64,000 nucleotides of DNA from Antitrichia curtipendula (Eukaryota > Streptophyta > Bryopsida > Hypnales > Leucodontaceae), in assembly GCA_951230915.1 (NCBI GenBank), contig OX579641.1:8742001-8806000 (forward strand). Direction: 5' to 3'. Numbering within the stretch: the first letter of the stretch is position 1; each line of letters begins with the position of its first letter. Below the pieces are notes generated by a model that worked only from the letters and a program-made list of their open reading frames with translations, searched no databases and had not been told where the DNA came from. Shown piece by piece: positions 47,698 through 59,852 of the stretch. A program made the position numbers and the translations under genes.

Positions 47698-50600
47698 AAA
47701 ATAAAAAATGATTCTCTAATTTTTTTAATTCGTACACTATGTAATGTAAATAATTTTCACACCACAAGTCCAAGTGCCACGAAACAAAGCCCGTGCATCC
47801 CTCCTTGCAGAGAGCTTTATGAAGGTTTCAAAAGTTGGGGTGACAAGGTTTCAAATTTTAAATTAGATTTCGCTATTTCACCTTCACATTATTACTAATT
47901 TTGTTCATTTGACCATGAAGGTGGGTACAATTTCTTTGCCAAAAGTAAATAACGATGGAGATATTTTATTTTTTCAAAACCATTGTGAAGGAATTCTAAA
48001 ACTTTTTGGAGGTGCTTATTGAAGGAAAGATGTGTGTATGGATGTTTCCTACATACTGACACAATCATATTTTTTTAAATCATCATCAATATTTTTTTAA
48101 TGAATTATCATATAAAATCAATAAAATTTAATAAAACAATTCACCGGAAATGGGGTTTTGGTTTTCTGAAATCCAAATTTGGTAGGCTTGATCGGGATTG
48201 CGTAAGAATTGAAAATTAATTATGGAAGATAAAGAATGTTAATCGTATGATACATTTTGCAATTTTCTTTTGAATGGCAGAATAGGGTGGACAATTGAAA
48301 GTTGTCAGGTACTGTACATAGTTGTTTTCTTTGGATTTAACAAAAATGTACTACTGGAAGATATTCTTATTTTTTCAATCAAATTTTAAAATAAAAAATG
48401 AATGTATGTTACAAGCACCAAGCAATTGTAGCAAAAATATATAGCTTTCCATTGTAGACAACTAGGACAAACATTCATATTATTTCCAATTCTACTTGGT
48501 TTAATTGAGTCCTTGCATCATAATTGATATTATGCAAAAGCATCGTAGTAAAACTATCATTTGAACTTGGACAATGGATGTTTGCATAAAGAAATAATAC
48601 TAAATATTATCCATGTGATCAAAATTTGAAATGTATCAATATTTATCATCAATTTGAAACCAACATTGCAGTTATTTTCTTTGAAAATCCGTCAAATATA
48701 TAAGTTTCTTTTTTTAGTAATTGGCTAAAATTTTATTTTAAGTTCATTTATAGAAAATGATTCTAGGATGGAAGCATTAATACTTTTCTCCAATTATAAT
48801 ATTTTTACACTAGGCAAGTATTAGACACTTTGTGCTATTTCCCTTACAAAAACTTTTGAATTTAGAAATTGTAACTCGAAACAAAAGAATTCAAGTGTAA
48901 ACCAATCTAGTATGATTTTCAAAATAAAATAAGTTGGAAGAAAAAAAATTCCACCCTCGAAAGATAGTGACTATAAAATGCTTGCTTAGTCATGTAGAAT
49001 TTAAAAGAATGAAAATACTTCAAAATTGTATTTTTGGTCAATCCAAGGTATCCAATCATCAAAGATATAGACCCTCCATTCCATCTTGATTTTACACATT
49101 GAAGCATTTTCCTTCATTGAAATATTAATCAATGAAAATTGAAGAATAAAAAATCAATCTTCAAGAAATGGGACTAGAATGTGGTTCAAAAATGAAGAAC
49201 ATGAAATACAAGATTTACCTTGCAATAGAGTGGAGGTCAAAAAATGTCTTACGAATGACTTTAAACATTATATTATAACAAGATAATACACATTTTCATT
49301 TGATCATTGTCTACTTACAAAGTTAATCTATTTGTCTCTTGATTTGTCTTTTGTTGTTTAATGTTGAACATATCAAGACTTACATCCGAAGTGTCACACA
49401 CACATCACCTCAAATTATTGCTCAAGATCCATACTAACATATGGATTTTAGGGTGCACAACTCCAAATTTTGACCTTAGAAGATAAATGTAAAAATATTG
49501 CCCTATTTTTGTGGTTGATTAATTATATATTCTCAAACTCTATTACCATAATCAAGACCTCTGTATTCAAGTATGAATTCAAATTTACCCAATTAGTCAT
49601 ATGATGGTAAATAATAATCTTTTGCATTTCTCCAAATGTGAAAAATATAAAATTGTGCACTCGAGGTCCAAAAATTACTATGAGCCTTTTGAGCAATTAA
49701 CATTTCTAATTTAGCATTCAAAATTTCCTTAAAGAATCACTAATAGACCCAAGGGTCACATAGACTAAGAAATGACTATGACAAAAACCACTATAATTCA
49801 AATTCATTATGTAGATCATTTTCCTAATCTATGTTTCTTCTATACTAATTTTTCAACTGATGTATGATTTGAAATGAACTTACAAATTGCAATAACTTCT
49901 TACAGGGAAGATATTTTATACCAATAACATTTGTAAAGACTTATGAATAGCAACATCACAAATACAATGTGTAAAAAATATTTCTCCTTGTAAAACGTTA
50001 TAACAATTTGTAAACTCATTTCATAAAATGCATTAATGGAGAAATACTTTAATTAGTAAATGCACTCCATTCTATGATCGGAAAATATTAAAGCATCCCC
50101 TATGGTACTTCAAATGTTTGCTTGGAGTGCCAATTTGAAGTTCGACTATATTTTGTCAAAAGATGAGATTCCATGCTCCCTTACTATCAAGTGCACTATA
50201 TTAGTAGAAAAAATGATTACAATGAGGCAATTGGCAAGAGTCATGAGGCCCCAAACTACGCAACATGTATATTTTGGGGAATCACTTCCCTCACTAATTG
50301 CATAATTGGAAGCTTCTTTATTACTAGTGGTCACTCCCGTAGACCCGTTCAATTGTGGTGATTACCGCACTCTGTGGCTATCTTTGGTAAGCCCTTCAAA
50401 AGAAAAGGATAAGACAAAATATTATAAAGATTGCATATTGACTCTCTTTTACTTTAGAATTGGTGTGTCCGTCTCCCTATTGTAAAACGAGGTGTTGCAC
50501 TCTTGAGGTGCATTGCAAAGGTTCTCATCAACGATCCCAAAATTGGCTAAATGTTGCAAGGTTGCTACTTATTTTCTTCATGCCCCCAATGTAAATTAAA

Positions 50601-50776
50601 AAAATATCTTTCAAAAATTAACATTTGGCTAAAAACCTTGAATTGGTTTTGAGATCACCGGTTCTCATGCATGTCTCAAGAACCAATCATCTTGGAGGTC
50701 AAAAATTAAAAGGACCATAGGAGATGCTCTTAGGTATCATAAATTTGGAAGTTAGCCATTGAGTATTGAGCCTTTG
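47698..50776. other. AT-rich intergenic DNA, no gene seen
   Basis: The first 130 bases continue a fragment of the 22-26 kb satellite unit (CAAGTGCCACGAAACAAAGC). The rest has no supported gene or clear repeat. Confidence 0.5.
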
Positions 50777-51698
50777 TTAACCCCTAAAGTCCTGAGGTCA
50801 TTTTCCCATCAAAAAACACTCAAAATTGTCATTTCTATAGCAAAGAGCAAAAAACAAATTTAATGCTTCTTTTGGATATATCATTGTAGGATCTTGTAGT
50901 AGACCAATATAAAAATGTGTGGAAGAAATTTCACAAACTTTGACCATGTAGATTGTATTTAAAGTGAAGGAAACAAATTTTTTTGCACCTTGCTCAAATA
51001 CATTTTTGGGCTTTGAACCTTCATAACTTATAATTTTTGCTCTACTGATTTTGAAGTTCTAATTTTATATGATAAAAAATTGAGTTGACAATCTAGGAAA
51101 AAAAAGCTTAAGAAAAAAATTTAGTTTCCACTCATTAAAAAATTGTTACATAAAAGTAGGTTCAAGATTGAAACAAAATCTAAATTGTTAATAGCTCTAA
51201 GATGGAATTGAAATACAGTAATCTCAATGGTCAGATTGTTCTAGCAAAAGATCTTAATCATTTGAAATTTTTTTCTGGAAAAATCGTTAAAATCGAGGTT
51301 AGAAATGAATCCTACAAGTTATTTTTTTTCAAGAAGATGCTCTAATTGCCTGAAAAGCAAGATTGTCCACAACTTCCCATAACAAATCCAAATGGAATAA
51401 ATTGAAGCTTCACATATACAAAAAACTATAATCTATATAAAATAAATTTTCAATTTTTTATTACTTTAAGTTTTTTGGAAGTTTTTTTTTTGCCCGCCGA
51501 ACTAAAAAAAGTTTTTTTTGTGCCATAACTCTTGCTCCTGAGCTCTTATTGAAATAAAAATTATATTTTTGAAAAGTTAATGTGTTTTTCTATCTTCACA
51601 AAAAGAATTCAAAAAATCACAACAAACATTGAGACTATAAGAGCCTGTCCAAAAAGCCATTTTGTCCCCTGAGGAGACAATGGGACTTTAGGGGTTAA
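50777..51698 (-). mobile_element. TTAA-bounded element, group B copy 5
   Basis: Begins TTAACCCCTAAAGTCCTG and ends GGGACTTTAGGGGTTAA, with CCCCTAAAGTCC matching its inverted partner over 12 bases. It is 922 bp, in reverse orientation to the other group B copies. The GC patch CCCCTGAGGAGACAATGGG lies just inside the right end. Non-coding. Confidence 0.88.
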
Positions 51699-51737
51699 GG
51701 TATGGTAGAACTACCCATTCCCCACTACGGATCTATG

Positions 51738-51964
51738 CATCACAAAGTTTAGAACCTGCGGTTTGTCAATAGTTATCATGTGGCTATCGTTGTTTCATGG
51801 ATTTGTATGTTAATATACAATTTATTGCATCATTATGATGCATTACTTTACAATTTTATTGCATTGTAATGATGCAATAAATTGTATATTCACATATGAA
51901 TCCATGAAACAACAATAACCACATGATAATTGTTGACAAACCGCAAGTTCTAAATTTTGTGATG
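51738..51964. mobile_element. Foldback element, 104-base arms
   Basis: The arms CATCACAAAGTTTAGAACCT... and ...TTCTAAATTTTGTGATG pair almost along their full length, through TTTGTCAATAGTTATCATGT and its partner, around a loop of about 20 bases. It lies only 40 bases from the TTAA element at 50777-51698. Non-coding. Confidence 0.8.
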
Positions 51965-52538
51965 TACTCAATTTGTTAGATGCAACTATTTCCAACTAAG
52001 GCTGGAATAGATTTCCAACCAAATATTGAAATGTGATTTTTTTCTCCTTTCCAAGGTTGAGACTAGTAAGGTCATGATACATGTCTTGATGTAGTGAGTA
52101 AGAAAATAGGAAGTACAGAGTGGGAAGGTAGTTCTTAAATGATCGAAATTAAAAGACTCTAATACATTGGATATGAGTTTAGGCCAACTTTTGGCTTCCA
52201 AAACTCACAGTAATTTGAATTCGAGGGAAAAAAATCACAAAAAAATTGGCAATACTCATAATTTTTCTAGGAAATTCTATCTTTCTATAGGGAACTTTTA
52301 TTTTTACATTGCCTTCTACTACTCCAGAATATGTGTAGAATCGCATAAGTGGTCGACTATAGGTGGTTCTACTATACAAGCCCTTGTAGATCTCCAACAA
52401 ATTCCAGAAGAAAGAGTTGCAACACAGAGTGATTTACACTAAATAGTAAAAATAGGTTGCTCCACACTAATTTCTCGACGTTATACACTACATAAATATT
52501 TGCTGCTTCTTTACAAAAAAAATTCTACTTTTGAATTA

Positions 52539-52814
52539 AAGTGGATACACCCAAAAACCGCCACTTTTTGCTACTGAGCCTAGTTACTACTATTAGACTG
52601 GTCAAATTTTCATATATTCTTGTTGGCAAGTGAAAGGAGGTTCCAACGCACCAGAGAACGTGGCATTTTGGACATCGTATGCAAAATTTATTAATGGTCA
52701 AAGTTTGTTTTTTGAAAGCGCTCCATCTAAATAGGTACATAACTGATTTTGGGAATGTACACAACCTGTAGATGGCGCTTTAAGGTCAGGTGCCATTTGG
52801 GGGGGTGCCTACCT
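52539..52814 (-). mobile_element. 275-bp TA-target MITE, copy 4
   Basis: Ends are TA-AAGTGGATACACCC and GGGTGCCTACCT-TA. The interior is very close to 28359-28633 in reverse orientation. Non-coding. Confidence 0.83.
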
Positions 52815-54297
52815 TAAGTGCAGTTGTAAATGGGACTCACGAACCTCCATGTGTCCAAATGAAAATATCCTTAGAAATATTTGTTGACTTTGATGGCTTT
52901 TGTAAAGTAATTTTCTTGAAGTGCAGTAACCCAATTAATTATTAAGGGCGACCTCATTTCACTATTTTTTAGTGTAGTTCAAGTCAGATACCTTTGATTG
53001 CGGCACGTGTCCCCTATCAAGCCCCAGCAAGCCCACCAAGCGGGGCATTCATTGCTCCTTTAATACGCCCGTAGTAACAACAGTCCTGTACTGTAGTCCC
53101 CCGACGCAATCAAAGTTATCAAAGCTGCAGGGTAAGGTTGGAAAGCGGGAACAGCAGCCCAACCCTAATCCAAGCTCTCACAGCGTTTCAGTTGCCGACA
53201 AGCCTACGGACGCAGGATTCGGAATCTCCCTGCAGAAAAAAAATGCTTGTTGAGGAATCGGAGGGGGCGCTCAAGGTGTCAGTTTTTCCTTTTCTGGGTT
53301 TTAGGACAAACGGTTACGTTGCCTTTTCTTTCAAGAGTACATAACTTACTGAAGGGTCTGAGGGTTTCTCTGGCTCCTTTCATTTGGGGGACTGGAATTG
53401 AAAAGTCGTCAATTTCTGAGTCATTCTAAGTAAGCGACCGTGCTCTTAAAAGCGACCATTTAAGGGCTGGTCAGAAATATTTTCAAATCATTTTTCAGAG
53501 AAAAATAAAATAAGACGTGGAACCTCACACAAGTGGGTTTGTATTTTTTCTCAAGCATTTTTTGAATTACTTATGAATTTTCAAAGATTCGGGGGGCATA
53601 GGCACCTATTTGTGACCATAGGTCTTCCCAAACCCGTCCACTTGCAACTTGTATTGCAACTTGTAAAGAGATGAGCAAAAACCAAAGATAATGATTGGCT
53701 CTTGCAATAGAAAAATAAATTTTCTTCTATGCATTCAATTGCTAAACTGGTCCATTTAAGAATCACCCCATCTCCATTCTTCACCTAAAAAATAGGGGTG
53801 GTTTGAAGAAGATGGATGTTGTTAGAGCACACTACCTTATGCAATTTGGAATATTCAATTTTTGCATTTGCTGACTTTGCACGATAGATGACATGAGGTT
53901 TCGGAAACATTGCGGTAGCGGTGCATGGGGACATGATTATAGTCTTGCATTTGTAAACATGTTTGTTCGAGGGGGGGGGGGCTCTAGGTTTGAAGTTACC
54001 CCATTTTTTTTGAGGCAATTGGGCATTAAATTGCTTAAGAACACACTCGTATATGCATCTAAAATCCTCCCCCTCAATTTGTAGATTATATTCATTTCAA
54101 ATTGCACTTTTCATTGCACATACTTTAGATCAAGAGACCGCTAGCTTGACGTCACTGATTAGATCCCCCATTTTGCTGGATGTAATCATTTGAAGCTCTG
54201 TAAGCTCAAGACTAAAACTATAATGATAATCATCCTACTTCTTATGGACTTGGTGAAAAATCAAGAGAGATCACAATGAGGGCACATCTACTTGAAC
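52815..54297. other. Intergenic region, no gene assigned
   Basis: A GC-richer patch at 53020-53300 has a plus-strand frame of 68 residues (53138) with no recognised motif. At about 53600-53720 lies the complement of the sequence that replaces the left end of the element at 20985. A run of nine to ten G is at about 53971. Confidence 0.4.
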
Positions 54298-55041
54298 CTG
54301 AAACCCTAATGATCCAAGTGACAAATTTTTGGTTGTTGGACCTCTTTTTTGAGTTGCCCGTTTTAAAATTTTGATTTTTTTTAATAAAAAATATTTTTAG
54401 AAAATAGATTGTGATATGATTCCAATTGTAGTAGTTTCTTCAAATTCCACGGTGAACTTCGCCTCATGGAGTTTCTTAAAGTTTAGTGGTGTAATGTAGT
54501 TTACAAATTATGTTTTTTGGTTTAGTTTGGACATGGGCTGAAAAAGTTAGCTAACCAATGCAATTATTGGCCACCTCAAAAAGGATATATCCAAGGAGCT
54601 CAAGAAGACAAGAGTGTCCACTTTTGTTTTTCTTACGAATACTACTTTCATTTCAGTGTCCACCATGCACTGCAAGCTCCGCCCAAAATTGCAAAATGAC
54701 CAGAATGTTGTGAAATTTTATATGAGCGTTTTCAACTCTTTTGTCTTTCACTGAGCACAAAAAGGTCATCATTTCAAAATGTTCTCACTAAGACATGCTC
54801 CTTAAAAGTGTGTTGCCCTACTTTTCCATCAACCCAAATCAAACTTCAAACTTAAATACCTACTAAACTATGTAGTCAAATAATCTGAATTTTTTTGAAG
54901 TGCTCACTCTCAATGTGAAGTACAAGATCCTATAGTTACATTCTATTCAATCTCAAGAAAAAATGAGAAAGAAAATTACTCAAGTTCTTGGCTGTTTTGG
55001 CCTATTTTGAAAATACCCACCCTTGGATCATTAGAAGTTAA
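54298..55041. mobile_element. TTAA-bounded element, group F (diverged)
   Basis: The left end is TGAAACCCTAATGATCCAAG and the right end complement is TTAACTTCTAATGATCCAAG, so the two ends match over CTAATGATCCAAG. TTAA is intact at 55038-55041 and mutated at the left. It is 744 bp and non-coding. Its length and end design match the other TTAA elements, though the interior is different. Confidence 0.6.
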
Positions 55042-56486
55042 AGGACAAATTTCAAATAGTTATTGATTTTAAATGTCTTAGAGCTCAATAAAAAAAACAT
55101 AGTTCCAATAAGCTAATTTTAAATTATCATTCTTTTTCAAAATGATTAAAACTATAGTTTTTGTAACACTTTCAAGTTAGCAACTAGAAAGCTTAAAAAT
55201 ACCTCTCTCTTGAATTTTTTTATCAAATTTTTCTTAGTGTAAGCTTAAATATATACCAATTACACCATGATGATCATCACTGTCATCCCAAATTTCACTT
55301 AAAATTTCATACCATTTAAAGCATTTTTATAATTACTATGACTTTTATAAAAAAATTACTTTAAAAATTTGTATTAATTTAATGTTCATATTTTTTATCA
55401 TTAAAAAATAAAGTTAAAATTTAGATAAATATATTTCTATATGAGAAAAATATCAAAGTTTTAAAAGGTAGGTTTTAATATAGAAAACTAATGAAGTTTG
55501 ACCAAACATGAACATAAAATGTCCTTCAAGTATTAATTCATGCAAGAAAGCAAGTAGATTTCTTCTTCATTGAATATGACATAAGCCTTAGCCTAAAGGT
55601 CAATACAACTTGGACTATACTTCTATTTATCAACTATTATAATCACTACTTTAACTTTTAAAAGACATGACTCAATACTCAAAGTAGTGAGACAAAAATT
55701 ATCATTCTTCATGCAATCTTTGTTTCTACAATTTCTTTGAAATTCATGGAGATATCCTTTCTAGGTTCAAAGTTTCACCAGCCTCTCGTTTTTTTCAAAA
55801 TACTTGTACACAAAACAAGGCAAAAATATTCATTGACGTTTGTTTTAATAAATCCATCCATAGAATCCCTTGGCTAATTTGTTCAAATACATTATCCCAA
55901 AATTTATAGTGAAAATCTCCACCAATTGTAAGTTCAATGTGCCTAAACTTCAAAATGTATTTTATTTTAGCCCTTCCAAAATATATTTTATTGGCTATCG
56001 TAAAGTTTTGTCTTGTAACACTTAAAAAACAAACAAACACATATCTTATAACTTGAGCATTTTAGTCAATACGTTGAAAAATGGATTGAAAATGAATGTA
56101 AAGAAATTTATCCAAAAAAACTTTTTTATTCATTTCAAAGAAGTATATAAAGTAGAAGGTTGTATTGAAGAACAAAAACAACCCGACAATAACTTTTATA
56201 AGAAACTGAAGATTGTTAATCCCAATAGAATAGCGAGAATGTTCTAGTAAACAATCGGTATCCTTTATTTTTATTTTTATATGAAAATTTTCAAAATTGA
56301 ATGCCAAAGACAACTTTATATGTTTTTTCTACCTTCATTGCCTACAAAATATAATTCCTTGTAACTTTCACCTCATTATTCAAAATTCAATTGTTCTAAT
56401 GTTTCTAAGTACTTATCAATCTATAAAATCCAACACAATTTATTCATCTTTTTTAAAGAATATATATTTTGCTACCCAATTTGACA
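55042..56486. other. AT-rich intergenic DNA, no gene seen
   Basis: No supported gene or repeat; frames of 60-90 residues reflect AT-rich composition. Confidence 0.5.
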
Positions 56487-56949
56487 TTAACCCCTAAACG
56501 TCCAAACTGCCTTTTTTGGCGACATAGCGATTTTGGGCAGCTCATTGCGTATGGAGTTTTTATTGTTTTTTGCTGAAATTTTCACACAATATGGAGACGA
56601 GGTTTATCTGTAAGGTTCAACAATTTTCATAACTTTTGACTTCATTGTTCAAAAGTTATTGCATGATCTGTAATTTTCAATGCTCGACGGGCAGCCCAAA
56701 AATAAAATCTAAAAAATCTAAAAAAACACTTTTTTCAAAAATAAAAATTTGAAATTGGCTCTTTAGATTTATATATACTTGGAAAGCTTTTAATCATTCC
56801 ATTTTGATTTATGAGTTGAAAGTTATGAGGTGCTCTGGTTTGCAGGAAGTTATGGATTCCCTACTCAAAAATAAACTTTGGAGTCTTTAATTTAACTCAA
56901 TTTTTAATATTTTTTGAAAAAAATTAAAAAATTAAAAATAAATAAATAA

Positions 56950-56953
<4 letters not shown>

Positions 56954-57008
<55 letters not shown>
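56954..57008. repeat. TA microsatellite
   Basis: About 27 TA units in a row, inside a TTAA-bounded element. The length is likely polymorphic. Confidence 0.95.
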
Positions 57009-57010
<2 letters not shown>

Positions 57011-57471
57011 GTAAATTGTTTATTACTATATTACCACCGTTGGGATTAGAATTTTTCAATTTTATAATTAAATTCTTAACAATTTAGTGTTTTGAATCAT
57101 TCACTACTTCTTTCTACTTGCTATACTTTTTCTATATGTTGTACAATTCCAAATGATCTAAATTTTCTTAAGCATGTAGACAACTTGCCTTGAAGAATGA
57201 ATCCAAAGAAGCACAATCATTTTGGAGATTTTTTCATACAAATGTGACCTTGTGAAGTGCAGCTGCCCGTATTTTTACAGGGCTAAAAAAATGAGTTTTG
57301 TCACTTCAAACGTTAAAATCTTGCAATCTAATCTACACGGTGAAAAATTCTGAATTTTTTTCCACATATTTCCAAACTATTTTACTACAAGATCCTATGG
57401 TTACTTGGTCCAAAAATGTTTTTTTATCTAAAATTTGGTGCTTGTATCAGAAATGGCAGTTTTGGACTGTT

Positions 57472-57951
57472 CATTAGAAAAAAAATGAGCCCTGGAAGGG
57501 GCTGCTCGTAGTGTAAGCTTCCCCTCAAGGGAACTCAAGGGAACTCAACAGTGATTGAATTCAATGATGAATAGTATTTTCAATAAAAAAATATTAAAAA
57601 AGTATTAAAAAAATAAAAAATATTTAAAATATTTAAATATAATTTAAAAATAATAAAATAATAATAAAATAATAATAAAATAATAATTGTAATGATTGCA
57701 ATCTGACGTGGTCGCACTCTTGTCACATCAGATTTCAGAATTTGTAATTTCGTATTTAATATTAATAATATTGTTTTTATAATATTTTTTAAATAGTTCA
57801 GTTGCACTGATTCCTGTTGTTCCGCGCTGTTTTAGGCCCTGCCGTTCTCTGTCAAAAAAAAAAAAAAATAAATTTAATTTTTTTTTCCGGCGAGCGTTCC
57901 TTGCGTTCACAGCACTCACAGCCCCTTCCAGGATTCATATTTTTTCTAATG
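57472..57951. mobile_element. MITE nested in a TTAA element, family H copy 1
   Basis: Terminal inverted repeats of about 33 bp: CATTAGAAAAAAAATGAGCC then CTGGAAGGGGCTG at the left, with the complement at the right. The interior has GACGTGG/CACATCA words and a long AT-rich AATAATA tract (about 57590-57690). It interrupts the group A element at 56487-57988, so it is the younger insertion. No coding capacity. Confidence 0.75.
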
Positions 57952-58130
57952 TTTGGTGAAAACATAGTCTCCGACGTTTAGGGGTTAAAGAAATCCTTCT
58001 AACTTTTACAATATTATCAAAATGACGTGAATAAAAGCTTCACATGTAGATTTCAACGCTTAGCATCCATCCTCAAAATTTCCATCCTAAAATTTTCCAA
58101 ATCGTAAAGTCAACACAACCTACCCAAGTT

Positions 58131-58154
58131 CCCCCCCCCCCCCCCCCCCCCCCC
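58131..58154. repeat. Run of 24 C
   Basis: An uninterrupted homopolymer of 24 C. Its true length is uncertain in any sequencing data; on the other strand it could form a G-quadruplex. Confidence 0.9.
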
Positions 58155-58364
58155 AAGTGGGCTCCGTGGTTCTTTTAGGAGTTAAAAAGGTATGTTTGCA
58201 CTTGGTGTTGTGTGTGTGTGAACTTGGTCCCCAAAGTAGGGTCTGTTGATATTCATTCCTAAGATCCTCAGTAACAACACTCTTTAACACCAAGTGTGAA
58301 CATACCGTTAGATAGTCCATGAGGCTTAAGATAGTTTAGCCATACGCTTCATTCAAAGTACACC

Positions 58365-58806
58365 AAAGATGATATTTAGTGTTGAGTGACATTTAGTGTT
58401 TTTACCCCCCTACTAGCTACAACACTAAATCTGAACTTGTCCACAATTAGTGTTAGACTTGAATGTGCCGGCTGCAAACTTCAGAGCCTTGTAACTTTTG
58501 CAAAAATTCTTCAAATCAGGAAAATGAGATGTTTTTCGGCATCTACAAAAACTGTAGATGCCGAAAAACATCTCATTTTCCTGATTTGAAGAATTTTTGC
58601 AAAAGTTACAAGGCTCTGAAGTTTGCAGCCGCCTAGCCCTAATCGGTCCGATTCTGTCCGTGAACAGTGATATTCCGTCTGATATGACAACTCTGGTTCA
58701 CATTTAGTGTTTGAATTGACATTTAATGTTACTTACTTTCATAGGGTAATTGGCTTTTAGTGTATGCCTTCGTATTTAGTGTACAAGACACTAAATATCA
58801 TCTTTA
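58365..58806. mobile_element. Foldback element with TTTAGTGT repeats and a perfect 79-bp hairpin
   Basis: Terminal inverted repeats AAAGATGATATTTAGTGT and ACACTAAATATCATCTTT are perfect over 18 bp. About ten copies of TTTAGTGT or its complement are scattered between them and the core. At the centre (58469-58631) two arms of 79 bases pair perfectly around AAAAC. Such subterminal repeats are typical transposase-binding sites. No coding capacity; superfamily not assigned. Confidence 0.8.
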
Positions 58807-58835
58807 GTGTCGTCTTTTTCACATTGGAGTTACCC

Positions 58836-59230
58836 TTCTTCTTCTTCTTCTTCTTCTTGTTGCCTAGTCCAGGATAGAGCTCGGAGCGCCTCAGCGAATT
58901 GAAGGCCCGGTGCAATCCGAAGGGAGCCACAGGCCAGGCCAGGCAGCCACCGGCAGTCGCAAGGGCCGAGGGAATGGATATGCCCCCTCCCACCCACGAG
59001 CTCGGGATGCTTCGGCATATGCTGCACAGATCCCAGTCGCAACTGGCCACCGGGACGTCTTGGGTGGGGGGGACAAAACAAGAGCAAGGGGCTTCCCACA
59101 TCCCACGTCCCACTTGGGGCTCCTGCTTTCACACGCTGGTTGCCCACCAGCCCCCCCGCCCCCTTTTTTATTTCTTCCCTACATTTGGAGAAAAGTGCCA
59201 AGTTGGCAATCACTTCAAATTTGGTGAACC
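58836..59230. other. CTT microsatellite and GC-rich patch
   Basis: A CTT repeat (about 58836-58859) is followed by a GC-rich stretch open in several frames on both strands. No frame shows a recognised domain. It may be a decayed gene fragment or a promoter-like island. I do not call a CDS. Confidence 0.4.
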
Positions 59231-59234
59231 ACTG

Positions 59235-59531
59235 CATTTCTACCTTGTGAAAAAATTTCAGGCCACAAGAGGGCCACGAGTTTTCAGTGGCAGCAGTGTA
59301 ATTATAGAGGAAATTGGAATTTTTTTTTTTGGTTTGCAGCTGATGTGGTACTAGTATTGCCACGTCACAACCACGTCAGCATCATGTCAGACTGGATTTT
59401 TTTAAATTATTATTTTTTTATAGATTTTTAATAATAATAATAATAATTTTTTTTGTATTTGTACTGCGGGGGGCCGAAAATGAAAAGTTAGCGGCCCTCT
59501 GCAGGGTTCAGATTTTTTCTAATGATTCATC
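59235..59531. mobile_element. MITE family H copy 2
   Basis: The right end is GGCCCTCTGCAGGG then TTCAGATTTTTTCTAATG, the same design as the right end of 57472-57951. The left end carries GAGGGCCACGAGTTTTC, pairing with GAAAAGTTAGCGGCCCTC. The interior has GATGTGG and TTGCCACGTCA words and an AATAAT tract. Boundaries are approximate. Confidence 0.6.
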
Positions 59532-59852
59532 CATCTTTGGGACAAAAAACAAACAAACTTTTCAATCATATTCATGCACTTTTTTTTTAATCTAAATTTG
59601 GAAACTTCATCCACATTTTATTTATTTTATAAAAATAGAACATTTATGGCGAACAGAGATTACTTTTATTTGGCGAAAACTAGTCATTTATTTTAAAATG
59701 GTGCAATTTGGTTCCGTGGTGCAAGATAAAGAAGGTGTTATTGCCCAGCTATCTTTGCCCGCTTTTAGTTGGCGGTTTCTTGATGAGTTCCAACCTTTCA
59801 TGGTAGAGCTCATAAGCTTCATTTTGGGCAATTTGGGTATGGTTTTCATTTG

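Larger units (their letters stand above)
56487..57988 (+). mobile_element. TTAA-bounded element, group A copy 4, with nested insertion
   Basis: The left end is TTAACCCCTAAACGTCC and the right end is CCGACGTTTAGGGGTTAA, so the inverted ends match over CCCCTAAACGTC. At 1502 bp it is longer than its relatives for two reasons: a TA microsatellite at about 56954-57008 and an inserted element at 57472-57951. After removing those, the interior matches 29544-30475. Confidence 0.88.

Noticed and set aside
58757..59363. Overlapping frames of 105-177 codons on both strands
   Set aside because: All frames are open because the patch is GC-rich; none has a recognised domain or a splice-compatible partner.
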